50,992 bases of DNA from an uncultured Lactobacillus sp. Its GTDB lineage: Bacteria; Bacillota; Bacilli; Lactobacillales; Lactobacillaceae. Each line of letters opens with the position of its first letter. The first letter of the stretch is position 1. The notes beneath the pieces are model-generated. The model worked only from the letters and a program-made list of their open reading frames with translations, was not told the origin of the DNA and ran no database searches. The position numbers and the translations under genes were made by a program. The stretch spans positions 1-50,992 of the forward strand of contig CAKNLX010000004.1 of assembly GCA_930989465.1 (NCBI GenBank), read 5' to 3'. Below, one piece after another: positions 16,234 to 24,568 of the stretch.

Positions 16234-19200
16234 TTAGTTTTCCTTCTTCTTGCGCTTGAAAGCACCCAGGATGCCGATTCCGCCAAGGATGGAAGCAAGT
16301 CCTAAGCCCAAGGCGGCCTTGGAATTGTCTTCACCGGTTTGCGGCAGCTGGTCTTGAGCTTGCGCAGACTCCTTGATGCTGATCGTCTTGGCCGGTTCAG
16401 CGGTCTTGACTACCTTGCCGTTCTTGTCCTTGTAGACGTAGGTTACGGTCTGCTTGCCTTCTACCTTAGGATCGCTTGTAGTCTTGGTATGGTCGTATGG
16501 AACCTCAGTGTCCTTGGTTGGATCGCTTGGCTTCACTGTGTCGCCGTTCTTTGGCGTCCAGTTTGGAACTTCTGGTACCTTGCCGTCCACTACCTTGGTT
16601 GGGTCTGTTGGATCAGTTTCATAAGGAACTGGGTTGGTCCCTGGAATTGGGTTGCCGTTTGGATCTATCGGTACGATGCTGCCGTTTTGAGTGTAGACAA
16701 CGGTGTAGCTGCGGTTTGGATTATCCGGAGTTACGGTCTCACCGCCTACGATCTTCTTGTCGGCAGTGTAGCCTGGCTCTACTGGAGTATTTACAGGTTT
16801 GTAGGTATGATTCTTCTGTTCCCAAGTAGTCGTGGTTTCACCAGTGACTTCGTCCTTGGTGGTCTTGCCAGTGAAGGTTGTATCTTGCTCAACCGTCTTG
16901 GTCTTGACCACCTTGCCGTTCTTGTCCTTGTAGACGTAGGTTACGGTCTGCTTGCCTTCTACTTGGGTATAGCCTGTAGTCATGGTGTGATCGTATGGAA
17001 CCTCAGTGTCCTTGGTTGGATCGCTTGGCTTTACTGGGTCGCCTGGCTTGCCGTTCTTTGGCGTCCAGCTTGGAACTTCTGGTACCTTGCCGTCCACTAC
17101 CTTGGTTGGGTCATTTGGATCGGTTTCGTAAGGAACTGATGGCGTGTTTGGAATTGGGTTGCCGTTTGGATCTACCGGTACGATGCTGCCGTTTTGAGTG
17201 TAGACAACGGTGTAGCTGCGGTTTGGATCATCCGGAGTTACGGTCTCGCCGCCCACGATCTTCTTGTCGGCAGTGTAGCCTGGCTCTACTGGAGTATTTA
17301 CAGGTTTGTAGGTATGATTCTTCTGTTCCCAAGTAGTCGTGGTTTCACCAGTGACTTCGTCCTTGGTGGTGTTGCCAGTGAAGGTTGTATCTTGCTCATC
17401 CTTCTTGGTCTTGACTACCTTGCCGTCCTTGTCCTTGTAGACGTAGGTTACGGTCTGCTTGCCTGGGTTTTCCGGATCAACGGTGATGGTGTCGTGGATA
17501 AAGTGGACGGTGTAGCTTTGATCCACCTTGTCATCGTCTTTGTCGTCAAAGACGACGTTCTTGCCTTCGGTTGAGTCGCTCACCAAGGCATAGCCGAGGC
17601 TCTTGTAGCCGTCGATCTTCTGCTGGGTGTTGTAGCCGGAGTCAGCGTGCGTCTTGCCGTCAAGCTTGTCGGTCTTCAAGGTCTTGCCGGTAGTCTTGTC
17701 AAAGTACACAACCTTTGCCTTTTGGTCGTTGGCAGTGTATTTGACCGTTTCAACGATGTCCTTGGCGTCGTGTGCCACGTCCTTGTTGGAGACGACGGCC
17801 GGGTCAACCGTGTAGCCCTTGATAGGTGTACTCTCTACGTCGTTGAAGTTCTTGGCGGTATCCCAAGTCGTCTTGGTGACTTCGCCGGTCACCTTGTCGA
17901 TCAAGGCGCTGGCCTCAAAGTGAAGCTTGTCGTGGACGCTGGCCGGAGCTGGATCGTTTCCGCCGACAACCACGTAGTTGATGGTGCGGTTGACGTCGTG
18001 CTGCAGTGCCTCAGGCGTAGCGCCTTTAGGGTAGCCGGAACTGCCCTCGCCTGGGTTGATCTTCTTGCCCTCTGGGATATTGTCCTTAGGGGTGACCGTC
18101 ACGAAGGTGTGTTCCAGAGTGACGGTGTAGCTTTGATCCACCTTGTCATCGTCTTTGTCGTCAAAGACGACGTTCTTGCCTTCGGTTGAGTCGCTCACCA
18201 AGGCATAGCCGAGGCTCTTGTAGCCGTCGATCGTCTGCTTGGTGTTGTAGCCGGAGTCAGCGTGCGTCTTGCCGTCAAACTCGTCGGTCTTCAAGTTCTT
18301 GCCGGTAGTCTTGTCAAAGTACACAACCTTTGCCTTTTGAGCGTCTGGGGTGTAGACAACCTTAGTATCTTCACCTGGATCAGTTGGAATGAAGCCATCT
18401 GGACCTACAGGTACACCATTAATCTTTGGTGTATATCCTTTGTATTGAGGAATAACAACCTTTCCGGCTTTAGTCGGGTCATTAGGGTCATTAGGATATT
18501 GGGTTGGTGTGTTCCCCATGAATGGTTTATTATCCTCATCAACAAGAACAGTATTCCCTAACTTTTTATATACATACTTAATATCAATTGTCTGTGGAAC
18601 GTAAATACTTCTCAAGTAGATACCATCCACGCCTGAAGGTATGTCAGTATCTCCAGGTTTAATAGTCTTCGGCTGCCGGGTGGCAAGAAATCTGTCGCCG
18701 TATCGGTCTTCATAATACATCTGAGCAGACATAGTACCGTCATTGTCGATTTGCGTAAATACAGCACTGTAGCCATTGTGCATATTTATTTCATACGTGC
18801 TGTCAATCTTACCATAAGGTGACATTGTTCCCTGAGCATTAGACGGCGCTTTAGCATAATAACCATCGATGACTTTCGTACCAGCAGTTGTATACTTTTG
18901 GCCGTCTAAGCCTGATTGGACAACCGGTTCGATCTTTTCCCCGTTTTTATCAATGATGTCGTTACCGCTTTCATCGTGATATGAGGTTACTTGCTTATTC
19001 AGCCGCGGAACAATAAAACTGATGCTATTCACTGGCTGATCAGTCTTGCCACCTGAAACCTCATATTTTAGTGTCAATCCTCCTGATGAGCCGGCCTGAA
19101 CCAGTCCGGCGTATTTGTCGTTATAGTATGTGAGTCCTGTCCGTCGGGACCAGTGGCTATGATTTTTATCCAAATCAAATTCATAGATAAAGCCGTTGCT

Positions 19201-20004
19201 CTGATCCAATTCAAAGACGTGAATTTGGCCATCACCATTCCTATTAGTTGAAATTACAGTTTGGTAGCCATTATCTTTCTGGCCAACCCAGTAGAATGTA
19301 TAGTGTTCCGGATCTGGATCGCGATACATTTCACTGGGATAGTCTGGATCCGTTACTGAAAAGCCAGGAACGGCTGTAGTATCTTCATTTGCTTTCTCCA
19401 ACTCACTGATAGAGCTAGCCATATTCGGCCTAGCTAGACTTGCCATAACCATCTTCTTATTAATGGGCATCTCAAAGGCTTGTCTTACGTCAAGGGTGGT
19501 TGAAGCTTGTCTTTCCGCTGACGCTGGGACTTGAGCTTGCGGAGCAGTTTGCTGACTTTGAGCAGCAAGTTCTTGCTTTGCCACATCAACTTGCGCATGC
19601 GCATCGTTTGCAGTTGGCGTTTGCGCTTCAGCATTGGCGCTATCGACTTTTTGTGCTTGCTTTTTTTCAGCCTGATTTGCATTAGCCACTGCTACTTGAG
19701 CTTGCCCCTTCTGAGCTTCCCCGTTCTGCTTTTCAGCACTTGCTACGGAAGCTTGGCTAGTTGACTCGGCAGTCTGAGCTTGCGTTTGATCCTTATGCGT
19801 CTCTGATGGATCTAACTTATCCTCAACTTTTTCGGCAACAGTTGCGTTGTTATTCGTATCAGCACGCGCTACAGAGCCATTAGCACCCATCCACAACGTG
19901 GTTGAAAGCAGAACTGACGCTACACCAACGGACAGCTTTCTCAAGCTGTAGTGTGGTGTTCGATCAGCACTGTCAACGAACATCTTATTTTTCTTTCTTA
20001 CCAT
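16234..20004 (-). CDS. YSIRK/LPxTG mucus-binding-type surface adhesin with tandem repeats
   Basis: 1256 residues. YSIRK-type signal peptide (HYSLRKLSVGVASVLL at about 18-33, processing near ARADT). Then a Gln/Ala/Glu-rich low-complexity region (about 50-190), a unique N-terminal domain (about 200-500, YWVGQKDNGYQT onward), MucBP/Mub-type modules, and the sortase signal LPQTGEDN at 1220, a hydrophobic span and the tail KRKKKEN. Repeated modules are a VVYFDKTTGK block twice and a KQTVTYVYKDK block twice plus a partial third. Such proteins are covalently fixed to peptidoglycan and bind mucus glycans. ATG follows AGAAGGGA. The repeat part is far richer in G+C than the N-terminal part and than its neighbours, a sign of transfer or module exchange. 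Confidence 0.92.
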   Translation of the reverse strand: MVRKKNKMFVDSADRTPHYSLRKLSVGVASVLLSTTLWMGANGSVARADTNNNATVAEKVEDKLDPSETHKDQTQAQTAESTSQASVASAEKQNGEAQKGQAQVAVANANQAEKKQAQKVDSANAEAQTPTANDAHAQVDVAKQELAAQSQQTAPQAQVPASAERQASTTLDVRQAFEMPINKKMVMASLARPNMASSISELEKANEDTTAVPGFSVTDPDYPSEMYRDPDPEHYTFYWVGQKDNGYQTVISTNRNGDGQIHVFELDQSNGFIYEFDLDKNHSHWSRRTGLTYYNDKYAGLVQAGSSGGLTLKYEVSGGKTDQPVNSISFIVPRLNKQVTSYHDESGNDIIDKNGEKIEPVVQSGLDGQKYTTAGTKVIDGYYAKAPSNAQGTMSPYGKIDSTYEINMHNGYSAVFTQIDNDGTMSAQMYYEDRYGDRFLATRQPKTIKPGDTDIPSGVDGIYLRSIYVPQTIDIKYVYKKLGNTVLVDEDNKPFMGNTPTQYPNDPNDPTKAGKVVIPQYKGYTPKINGVPVGPDGFIPTDPGEDTKVVYTPDAQKAKVVYFDKTTGKNLKTDEFDGKTHADSGYNTKQTIDGYKSLGYALVSDSTEGKNVVFDDKDDDKVDQSYTVTLEHTFVTVTPKDNIPEGKKINPGEGSSGYPKGATPEALQHDVNRTINYVVVGGNDPAPASVHDKLHFEASALIDKVTGEVTKTTWDTAKNFNDVESTPIKGYTVDPAVVSNKDVAHDAKDIVETVKYTANDQKAKVVYFDKTTGKTLKTDKLDGKTHADSGYNTQQKIDGYKSLGYALVSDSTEGKNVVFDDKDDDKVDQSYTVHFIHDTITVDPENPGKQTVTYVYKDKDGKVVKTKKDEQDTTFTGNTTKDEVTGETTTTWEQKNHTYKPVNTPVEPGYTADKKIVGGETVTPDDPNRSYTVVYTQNGSIVPVDPNGNPIPNTPSVPYETDPNDPTKVVDGKVPEVPSWTPKNGKPGDPVKPSDPTKDTEVPYDHTMTTGYTQVEGKQTVTYVYKDKNGKVVKTKTVEQDTTFTGKTTKDEVTGETTTTWEQKNHTYKPVNTPVEPGYTADKKIVGGETVTPDNPNRSYTVVYTQNGSIVPIDPNGNPIPGTNPVPYETDPTDPTKVVDGKVPEVPNWTPKNGDTVKPSDPTKDTEVPYDHTKTTSDPKVEGKQTVTYVYKDKNGKVVKTAEPAKTISIKESAQAQDQLPQTGEDNSKAALGLGLASILGGIGILGAFKRKKKEN
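16484..17464 (-). repeat. Two long tandem repeats in the adhesin gene (plus partial third)
   Basis: Unit at about 16484-16957 repeats at about 16982-17464 with offset 498 at its left side and 507 at its right side, i.e. a 9-base length difference. Both encode KQTVTYVYKDK...NGSIVP...PYETDP...VPYDHT. A third, partial unit at about 16395-16470 encodes only the KQTVTYVYKDKNGKVVKT start. Protein-level identity is high, suggesting recent duplication. Confidence 0.9.
17506..17724 (-). repeat. 219-base module repeat, copy 1
   Basis: Nearly identical to 18121-18339 at a fixed offset of 615 bases. It encodes the module starting VVYFDKTTGKTLKTD and ending DDDKVDQSYTV. Confidence 0.9.
18121..18339 (-). 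repeat. 219-base module repeat, copy 2
   Basis: Nearly identical to 17506-17724 with only a handful of substitutions; encodes VVYFDKTTGKNLKTD through KVDQSYTV. Base composition falls sharply just beyond its outer edge at about 18345. Confidence 0.9.
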
Positions 20005-20017
20005 ATCGCTTTCCCTT

Positions 20018-20072
20018 CTAAAGCATAACTGAATTCACTTGTAACTTTCCCTTCTAAAACATAACTGAGTTA
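20018..20072. repeat. Tandem duplication of the adhesin leader
   Basis: The segment CTTTCCCTTCTAAAGCATAA (about 20018) is repeated with one change as CTTTCCCTTCTAAAACATAA (about 20046), each followed by CTGA(A/G)TT. On the minus strand this duplicates the AGAAGGGAAAG ribosome binding site region. Confidence 0.75.
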
Positions 20073-20107
20073 ATACTCAAATACATGTTTTAAAAAAGCA
20101 AGAATAA

Positions 20108-20159
20108 TTAAAACTGGGATATTAATTTTGACAAACTAAAATTAATATCCCAGTTTTAA
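20108..20159. terminator. Perfect 22-base inverted repeat, likely bidirectional terminator
   Basis: Arms 20108-20129 and 20138-20159 are perfectly complementary (TTAAAACTGGGATATTAATT...), loop of 8 bases. A/T-rich ends supply T runs on both strands. It lies between the adhesin leader and the IS30 end; the gene it once terminated is not present in the window. Confidence 0.65.
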
Positions 20160-20168
20160 CTCTTTTCT

Positions 20169-20208
20169 ATTGTAAAATCAAGTCGATTGTAAAATCAAGT
20201 TGAACACT
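20169..20208. repeat. IS30 left end with a tandem 17-base copy
   Basis: 20169-20185 and 20186-20202 differ at one base (ATTGTAAAATCAAGTCG / ATTGTAAAATCAAGTTG). The second begins the IS30 terminal inverted repeat (20186-20208), matching 18 of 23 bases of the reverse complement of 21336-21358. Confidence 0.75.
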
Positions 20209-21358
20209 GCTCCGATCTAGTGAAAAAAGTCGTTTTCACTGGATCAGAGCACAAAAAATCCATTTCAACCTTCTGGTAGAATATGAATTATCACAAAACA
20301 TTTCTAGAGAGGTTAAAATGGATTATTCATATTCTAACACTAAACCACACCAAAAGGAAAATCCATTTCAAAGGATGATCGAATTACAATTCAAGTGATG
20401 CATTCTATTGACTGCTCAAATCGTGTATGATCAAAAGAGGCACTGTATCCTTTATACTGGCAATGTGAAACGCGATACAAAGTTGTCAAGGGGTAAATGA
20501 CTTATGAGCGCCATAGACGCGAAGGCAGCCGTAAGAGCTTGTTCCTTCATCGAAGCAAGTTCATCAACTATGTTTCCCAGGTTTCCATAAGCGAGGCTGG
20601 TCTCTTGATGCCTGCGTTGGCTATGCTTTCCTTCCCCAAGGATCAGGTCGTGTCTACCAAGACTCTATACAACTACGTTGACCTTGTCCTTATGTACATC
20701 AAGAGCATCTACCTCCCAGAAAAGGTAAAGTGCAATACCAAGGCTCGTCGTGTTCGTGCAAACAAGCGCATTCTAGGCAGAAACATCGATGAACGCAGTC
20801 CTAGAATCGATAACCGTAAGGACTTTGGACACTGGGAATGCGACCTGGTTCTTGGGCACAAGACCAAAGATAATGTGTTGCTTACTCCGTGTGAACGGAA
20901 GACACGTCGCTTCTTCATGATCAAGATTGAAGATAAGACTTCAACTAGCATCATGAAGGTATTTGACAAGCTTCACGAGTTCTATGGATCCAAATGGAAT
21001 AAAATCTTTAAGTCTATCACAACCGACAACGGCTCCGAGTTCGCAGATCTATCAAATCTTGAGCAAGTTTCCAAGACGCTTGTGTACTATGCTCACCCTT
21101 ATACATTCTGTAATAAAGGTAGCGTAGAAGGCCGCATCGAGCTTATCAGACGCTATATTCCTAAGGGAGATCGCATGGATAAATGCAGCGCGGAAGACAT
21201 TGCTAAGATCGAAGTATGGTGCAACTCTCTTCCTCGAAAGATCTTAAACTACAAGACTCCAAAAGAGTGCTTTGACGTAGAGCTTGACCATATTTATCGG
21301 CGCAGATAGTCAAAATCTACCAGATGTTATTGGTAAGTGTTCAATTTATTCTTGCAAT
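20186..21358 (+). mobile_element. IS30-family element, decayed
   Basis: Imperfect terminal repeats at 20186-20208 and 21336-21358 (18 of 23 bases) enclose a transposase gene that starts at 20318 and is broken by several frameshifts in its DNA-binding part. Size 1173 bases is close to a complete IS30-like element. The same family occurs again, also broken, at 39035. Confidence 0.8.
20318..21309 (+). pseudogene. IS30-family transposase, N-terminal part frameshifted
   Basis: ATG at 20318 after GAGAGGTTAAA reads MDYSYSNTKPHQKENPFQRM then stops. A shifted frame continues GKSISKDDRITIQVMHSIDC, then further shifts follow before the open part from 20497. That part (270 residues) holds the DDE core: DFGHWECDLVLGHKTKDN (first Asp), SITTDNGSEFADL (second Asp) and NKGSVEGRIELIRRYIPKG with the Glu. 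The helix-turn-helix that recognises the ends cannot be made in one piece, so the element is inactive. Confidence 0.85.
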
Positions 21359-21460
21359 TGGCGTTAATTTTCTTTTTCCTTTCGTGCTGCAATTTTCGTT
21401 ACACCAATTGTGATCACAAAAGAGTGGGTTTATACATAAAAATGGTAGCATCAAAACAAT

Positions 21461-22123
21461 GTAAGCGCCCAATAGCACAGTATATTAAAATCCCATCCTA
21501 GCAATGCTAAGTTGGGATTTATCAGTTTATAGGACTTTACTTACAGTGGAGCTGAACATTTTCAGATCATGGTAAATAGGCTTCCAGACGTTGATTATCT
21601 AATAAGGACGGCTCATTGGGCAACTTGTCTAGAAGATAGTTGATATATTTGAATTGGTCCAAGCCATTTTGCTTGGCAGTTTCGAGTATGCTCATAATGA
21701 TGGCCATGGCTTTGGCGCCAGTGCTGCTCTGTTGTTGGACAGTTCAAGTCGACCATCTTTCAGAATGTTCATGAACTTGCCCATATGGTTTAAGCAGTAC
21801 TGGAAGGCTGCCCCCAGCTTACCTGAAGGCAGCACGGAGACTGATTTCTTGTAGCACCAGTCGGAAAACTTCTTAAGCAGAGTCTTTAATTCAGACTGGT
21901 GTTTCTTGTGTCTTTCTTCAGCTGAAAGGTCCTTCCAGGAGCGCTCAAGGCTAAATATTTGATCACAGTAGTGGATCCCTTGTCTGGCAACTGAAGTCGC
22001 GTCGGACTCTCTGACCTTGTCTTTAGGCAAGGAGTCAAAGAACTTTCGCCTTGCATGAGCCATACAGCCAACATACTTAGACGAGATTCTCAATTGAATG
22101 GTGAAGCTGCAAGTTTCGCTTAC
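21461..22123 (-). mobile_element. Second IS66 remnant
   Basis: Left end begins GTAAGCGCCC at 21461, as IS66 ends do, followed by a hairpin (21486-21518) similar to that in the first IS66. A possible right end CGCTTAC lies at 22117-22123 but matches the left end only over GTAAGCG, so this border is uncertain. Contents: part of tnpC. Confidence 0.6.
21567..22093 (-). pseudogene. tnpC: IS66 TnpC fragment with deletion
   Basis: Reads KYVGCMAHARRKFFDSL...LGAAFQYCLNHMGKFMNI...RLELSNNRA, then a deletion removes the ERAIKTLVMGRKNWLF part and puts the rest out of frame. In the other frame GAKAMAIIMSILETAKQNGL and LLDKLPNEPSLLDN continue to TGA at 21567. The N-terminal two thirds of the transposase are missing. 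Confidence 0.8.
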
Positions 22124-22177
22124 GACATCATGTGTCCAAGAGCCCTACGGCATTGGCTTCATCTCCACTTTACATAA

Positions 22178-22226
22178 TAAAAGAAAAGGTGTTGAACGAC
22201 TACTCCGTCGAGTAATCATCCAACAC
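22178..22226 (-). terminator. Terminator after the PH/SHOCT-type gene
   Basis: GTGTTG/CAACAC outer stem with an inner GACTACTC/GAGTAATC stem (one mismatch); minus-strand T-rich tail CCTTTTCTTTT. It lies 24 bases past the stop at 22250. Confidence 0.75.
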
Positions 22227-22249
22227 TAGATTAGTATGTTTCGTTTACT

Positions 22250-22849
22250 CTAAATTTTCAAAATTTGCTTTTTCTTAGCTTGAAATTCTTCTTCAGTCAG
22301 AAGCCCTTGATCAAGCAAATCTTTCAACTTCTTAATCTGCTCTACTTGCTTATCAAGGTTATCATCATTTCGCGACCATTTCTTAATCGTTGCTGTCAAA
22401 AGTGCCGCAGTTGTCTTATTAAGTAAGTTAATGTTAACTTGTTCATTATTCACTATTAACGTTAATTCTTCAGATATAATTTGCTGCTGTAAGAGCACGC
22501 TCATAATCTCTGTTAACGGGATCACACGGCTATTTTCACTAGGATGTTTTTTACTCAAAATAATCAAATTTTGATTAGTACATGTCAGCATTACATCTTC
22601 GCCCTGATCAGTAATTCCGAGCGCTGCATACTCGATTTTTTCATGATCACTCAGTAGATTACTAAGCGGCGCTAAATCCTTACTGTTAAACCAAATGTCA
22701 TAAACTTTAGCGTTAATCAGTTGTTGTTTAAGTTCAGCTGGCAAATCTAGTTTTTTAATCTTAGCAATAACTTGTTGGCTGCGCTGGTCGGCCAAAAACG
22801 CTTGATTCGCTTCTCTTTGTTTTTTACTAAATAAATCAAAAAGTCCCAT
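22250..22849 (-). CDS. PH-like and SHOCT domain protein
   Basis: 199 residues, cytoplasmic. An N-terminal helical part (MGLFDLFSKKQREANQAF), a central beta-rich block (about 70-155: EDVMLTCTNQNLIILSKK) that looks like a bacterial PH domain, and a C-terminal SHOCT motif (EQIKKLKDLLDQGLLTEEEF, about 168-187, then KKKQIL). SHOCT is a short oligomerisation motif common in Firmicutes proteins. Function is unknown; phage- or membrane-linked roles are known for relatives. ATG follows AAGGAAAATATCT. Single-gene unit with its own terminator. Confidence 0.75.
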   Translation of the reverse strand: MGLFDLFSKKQREANQAFLADQRSQQVIAKIKKLDLPAELKQQLINAKVYDIWFNSKDLAPLSNLLSDHEKIEYAALGITDQGEDVMLTCTNQNLIILSKKHPSENSRVIPLTEIMSVLLQQQIISEELTLIVNNEQVNINLLNKTTAALLTATIKKWSRNDDNLDKQVEQIKKLKDLLDQGLLTEEEFQAKKKQILKI

Positions 22850-22921
22850 AGATATTTTCCTTAATACATAAATATTTACTTATATTATGAACTAAATTTA
22901 CCTAAAAAACATCTATCTAAC

Positions 22922-23718
22922 TCACTCGAAAACTTTCTTAAATTCATTCACTGCGCGATTTTGTCGCCGCTCATCCGGGATCACTGCATAAACGACCTTT
23001 GAAATACTGGTTGGCTGCTCGAACGTCCTCCGCCACATCTTGGCAACTTCGGCTGGCTTAAAGCCAAAGACGCCGGCGCCCCATGCACCAAGGATCAATA
23101 CATCAACTTTTTGATCTTCAGCTATTTTTTTAACAAAATTCATTCGACTAAGCATTGCGCTGTCAGCATCACTGTAAAACTTCATCTGCTCTTCTGGCTC
23201 ACGCAAGGTGCGACGACCAGCAGTCTTATTAGGTGCGGCACATGTGAGCACACCACTTTGAACATCCCCATCCCAGATAATATCAGGCGAATAAAGCCCG
23301 CGGTTCATATATAGGCCGCGATTTCTATGCTGTTTATTTCAAGCATAAAAATCACGTTGACTTGCAATAATCGGATAAAGGTCTGACTGCGTACAAATCG
23401 CTTCTTCTTGCGCCATTGCACCGTTTAAAAAACCACCACCAGGATTAACATATGAAGCAAAATTCAAAGCAGCTACTTTTTGTTGCGGATAATCTTGGCA
23501 GGCCTTAATCACGGCTTGATTGGTAGCAAGGGCCAGACAATTTGCTTAGCTTTTTGAGTAAAATCATCAACTTCTTTATCGGCAAAAGCATCAACACTAT
23601 AAACCTTGGCACCTTTAATTGAAGCTCGAATTTGAGATTGATATTTTTGCTCGATCATCGCTTCATGTTTGCGGGCCACATTGCGATAATGTTCACGTTT
23701 AGAGTTATAATTTGCCAT
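22922..23718 (-). pseudogene. PARG-like (TIGR02452 family) gene with a frameshift and a nonsense codon
   Basis: The first part (23718 to about 23530) reads MANYNSKREHYRNVARKHEA and then leaves frame. The next frame carries [11 protein letters not shown] and the catalytic PARG-type motif [20 protein letters not shown] with the Gly triplet and Glu pair. A TGA at 23341-23339 interrupts before NKQHRNRGLYMNRGLY, after which the last 128 residues are open (LILGAWGAGVFGFKP). This family resembles poly(ADP-ribose) glycohydrolase/macrodomain enzymes that remove ADP-ribose. Two separate lesions argue for a dead gene rather than one sequencing error. Confidence 0.85.
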
Positions 23719-23811
23719 CAGTTTTCCTTTCTAAAATAGATCGTAATTTGAACATTTGTTTGATATAATTTTAATAAAAAACTAGCACAAATACAACTAA
23801 GAGGAATAAGA

Positions 23812-24027
23812 ATGAGAACTCTAAATATTATCGGTATCAGCATTTATCTGATCATTGCAGTCGTTCTAGCGGTCAGACGTATTCAGCTCACCCAGGCATT
23901 TCACCAAAATAAAATTAAGGAAGAAGATTACGATCGTCTAACTAAGCGAAACATGATTGAATTAATCGTAGTCGTTGCTCTAGCATTGCTTTACGTTTAT
24001 ACGCCATTTAAAATTTTTATCTTTTAA
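23812..24027 (+). CDS. Small membrane protein, unknown function
   Basis: 71 residues with two hydrophobic spans, about 6-24 (IIGISIYLIIAVVLAV) and 49-66 (IELIVVVALALLYVYTPF), joined by a charged loop HQNKIKEEDYDRLTKR. ATG follows AAGAGGAATAAG. A good terminator follows directly. No family recognised. Confidence 0.65.
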   Translation: MRTLNIIGISIYLIIAVVLAVRRIQLTQAFHQNKIKEEDYDRLTKRNMIELIVVVALALLYVYTPFKIFIF

Positions 24028-24032
24028 CGAAA

Positions 24033-24058
24033 AAAAGCCGGCAAAATCGCCGACTTTT
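24033..24058 (+). terminator. Terminator after the small membrane protein gene
   Basis: AGCCGGC pairs with GCCGACT (one mismatch), followed by TTTTTC. A run of A on the other side lets it act on the minus strand too. Confidence 0.7.
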
Positions 24059-24061
24059 TCA

Positions 24062-24383
24062 TTATATAAACTTAACATACTTCGTATTAAGCATCACATA
24101 CTTGCGTCCTAATTTAATCTGCGCATAACTACGCTTGCCATCTTAAACACACGATTTACATGATACTTAACACCTGGCTTAGCCTTGCGTGAATTCTTCA
24201 CCAACTTACCCTTTTTATTAATCGTGACAAATCTTCTGCTTTAGCTTTATTCAAGTTCTTTAAAGCCGTTTGAGTACTAATGCTGGTCTTAACTTCAGTA
24301 GGCTTTACGCTAAAAATTCCGCTACTAACTGTCGTCGCTACCAACAATGCAGCCGCAGTCTTCTTGAAAGTCTCTTTTTTCAT
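24062..24383 (-). pseudogene. Secreted SLAP-domain protein, twice frameshifted
   Basis: Start ATG at 24383 (after GGAAAGAATTG) gives a signal peptide MKKETFKKTAAALLVATTV. Near 24225 the frame is lost; the next frame reads TINKKGKLVKNSRKAKPGVK, and near 24143 it is lost again, with GKRSYAQIKLGRKYVMLNTK continuing to TAA at 24062. Joined together this is a signal peptide plus one SLAP module, the kind of small wall-associated protein found elsewhere in this window. Two independent shifts make it a decayed gene. Confidence 0.75.
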
Positions 24384-24537
24384 CAATTCAATTCTTTCCA
24401 TTATTAATTTCCAATCGTAATATTAGTACTCTTTTTTATAATTAAAAATAAAATTGCACTGATACTTATATAAGAGGACTCTAAAATTAACTTAATCTCA
24501 TCTTTTTTGATTGCGCTGTCACCTTAAACAGGTAAAC

Positions 24538-24543
24538 TATAAT
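24538..24543 (+). promoter_or_regulatory. -10 box before pepX
   Basis: TATAAT 26 bases before the pepX start. A weak CTGTCA lies 16 bases upstream as a possible -35. Confidence 0.5.
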
Positions 24544-24568
24544 TATAAGAAAAAAAGGAGCGAAATAA

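Noticed and set aside
16484-18339. Regular repeats considered as a CRISPR array
   Set aside because: The repeats are hundreds of bases long, in frame and code for adhesin modules; no short repeat-spacer pattern and no cas genes are present.
16339-18561. Several long plus-strand ORFs opposite the adhesin gene
   Set aside because: They are shadows caused by the GC-rich repeats of the adhesin; they lack ribosome binding sites and share the repeat pattern of the minus-strand gene.
20497-21309. Functional IS30 transposase
   Set aside because: The DNA-binding N terminus is upstream and broken by several frameshifts.
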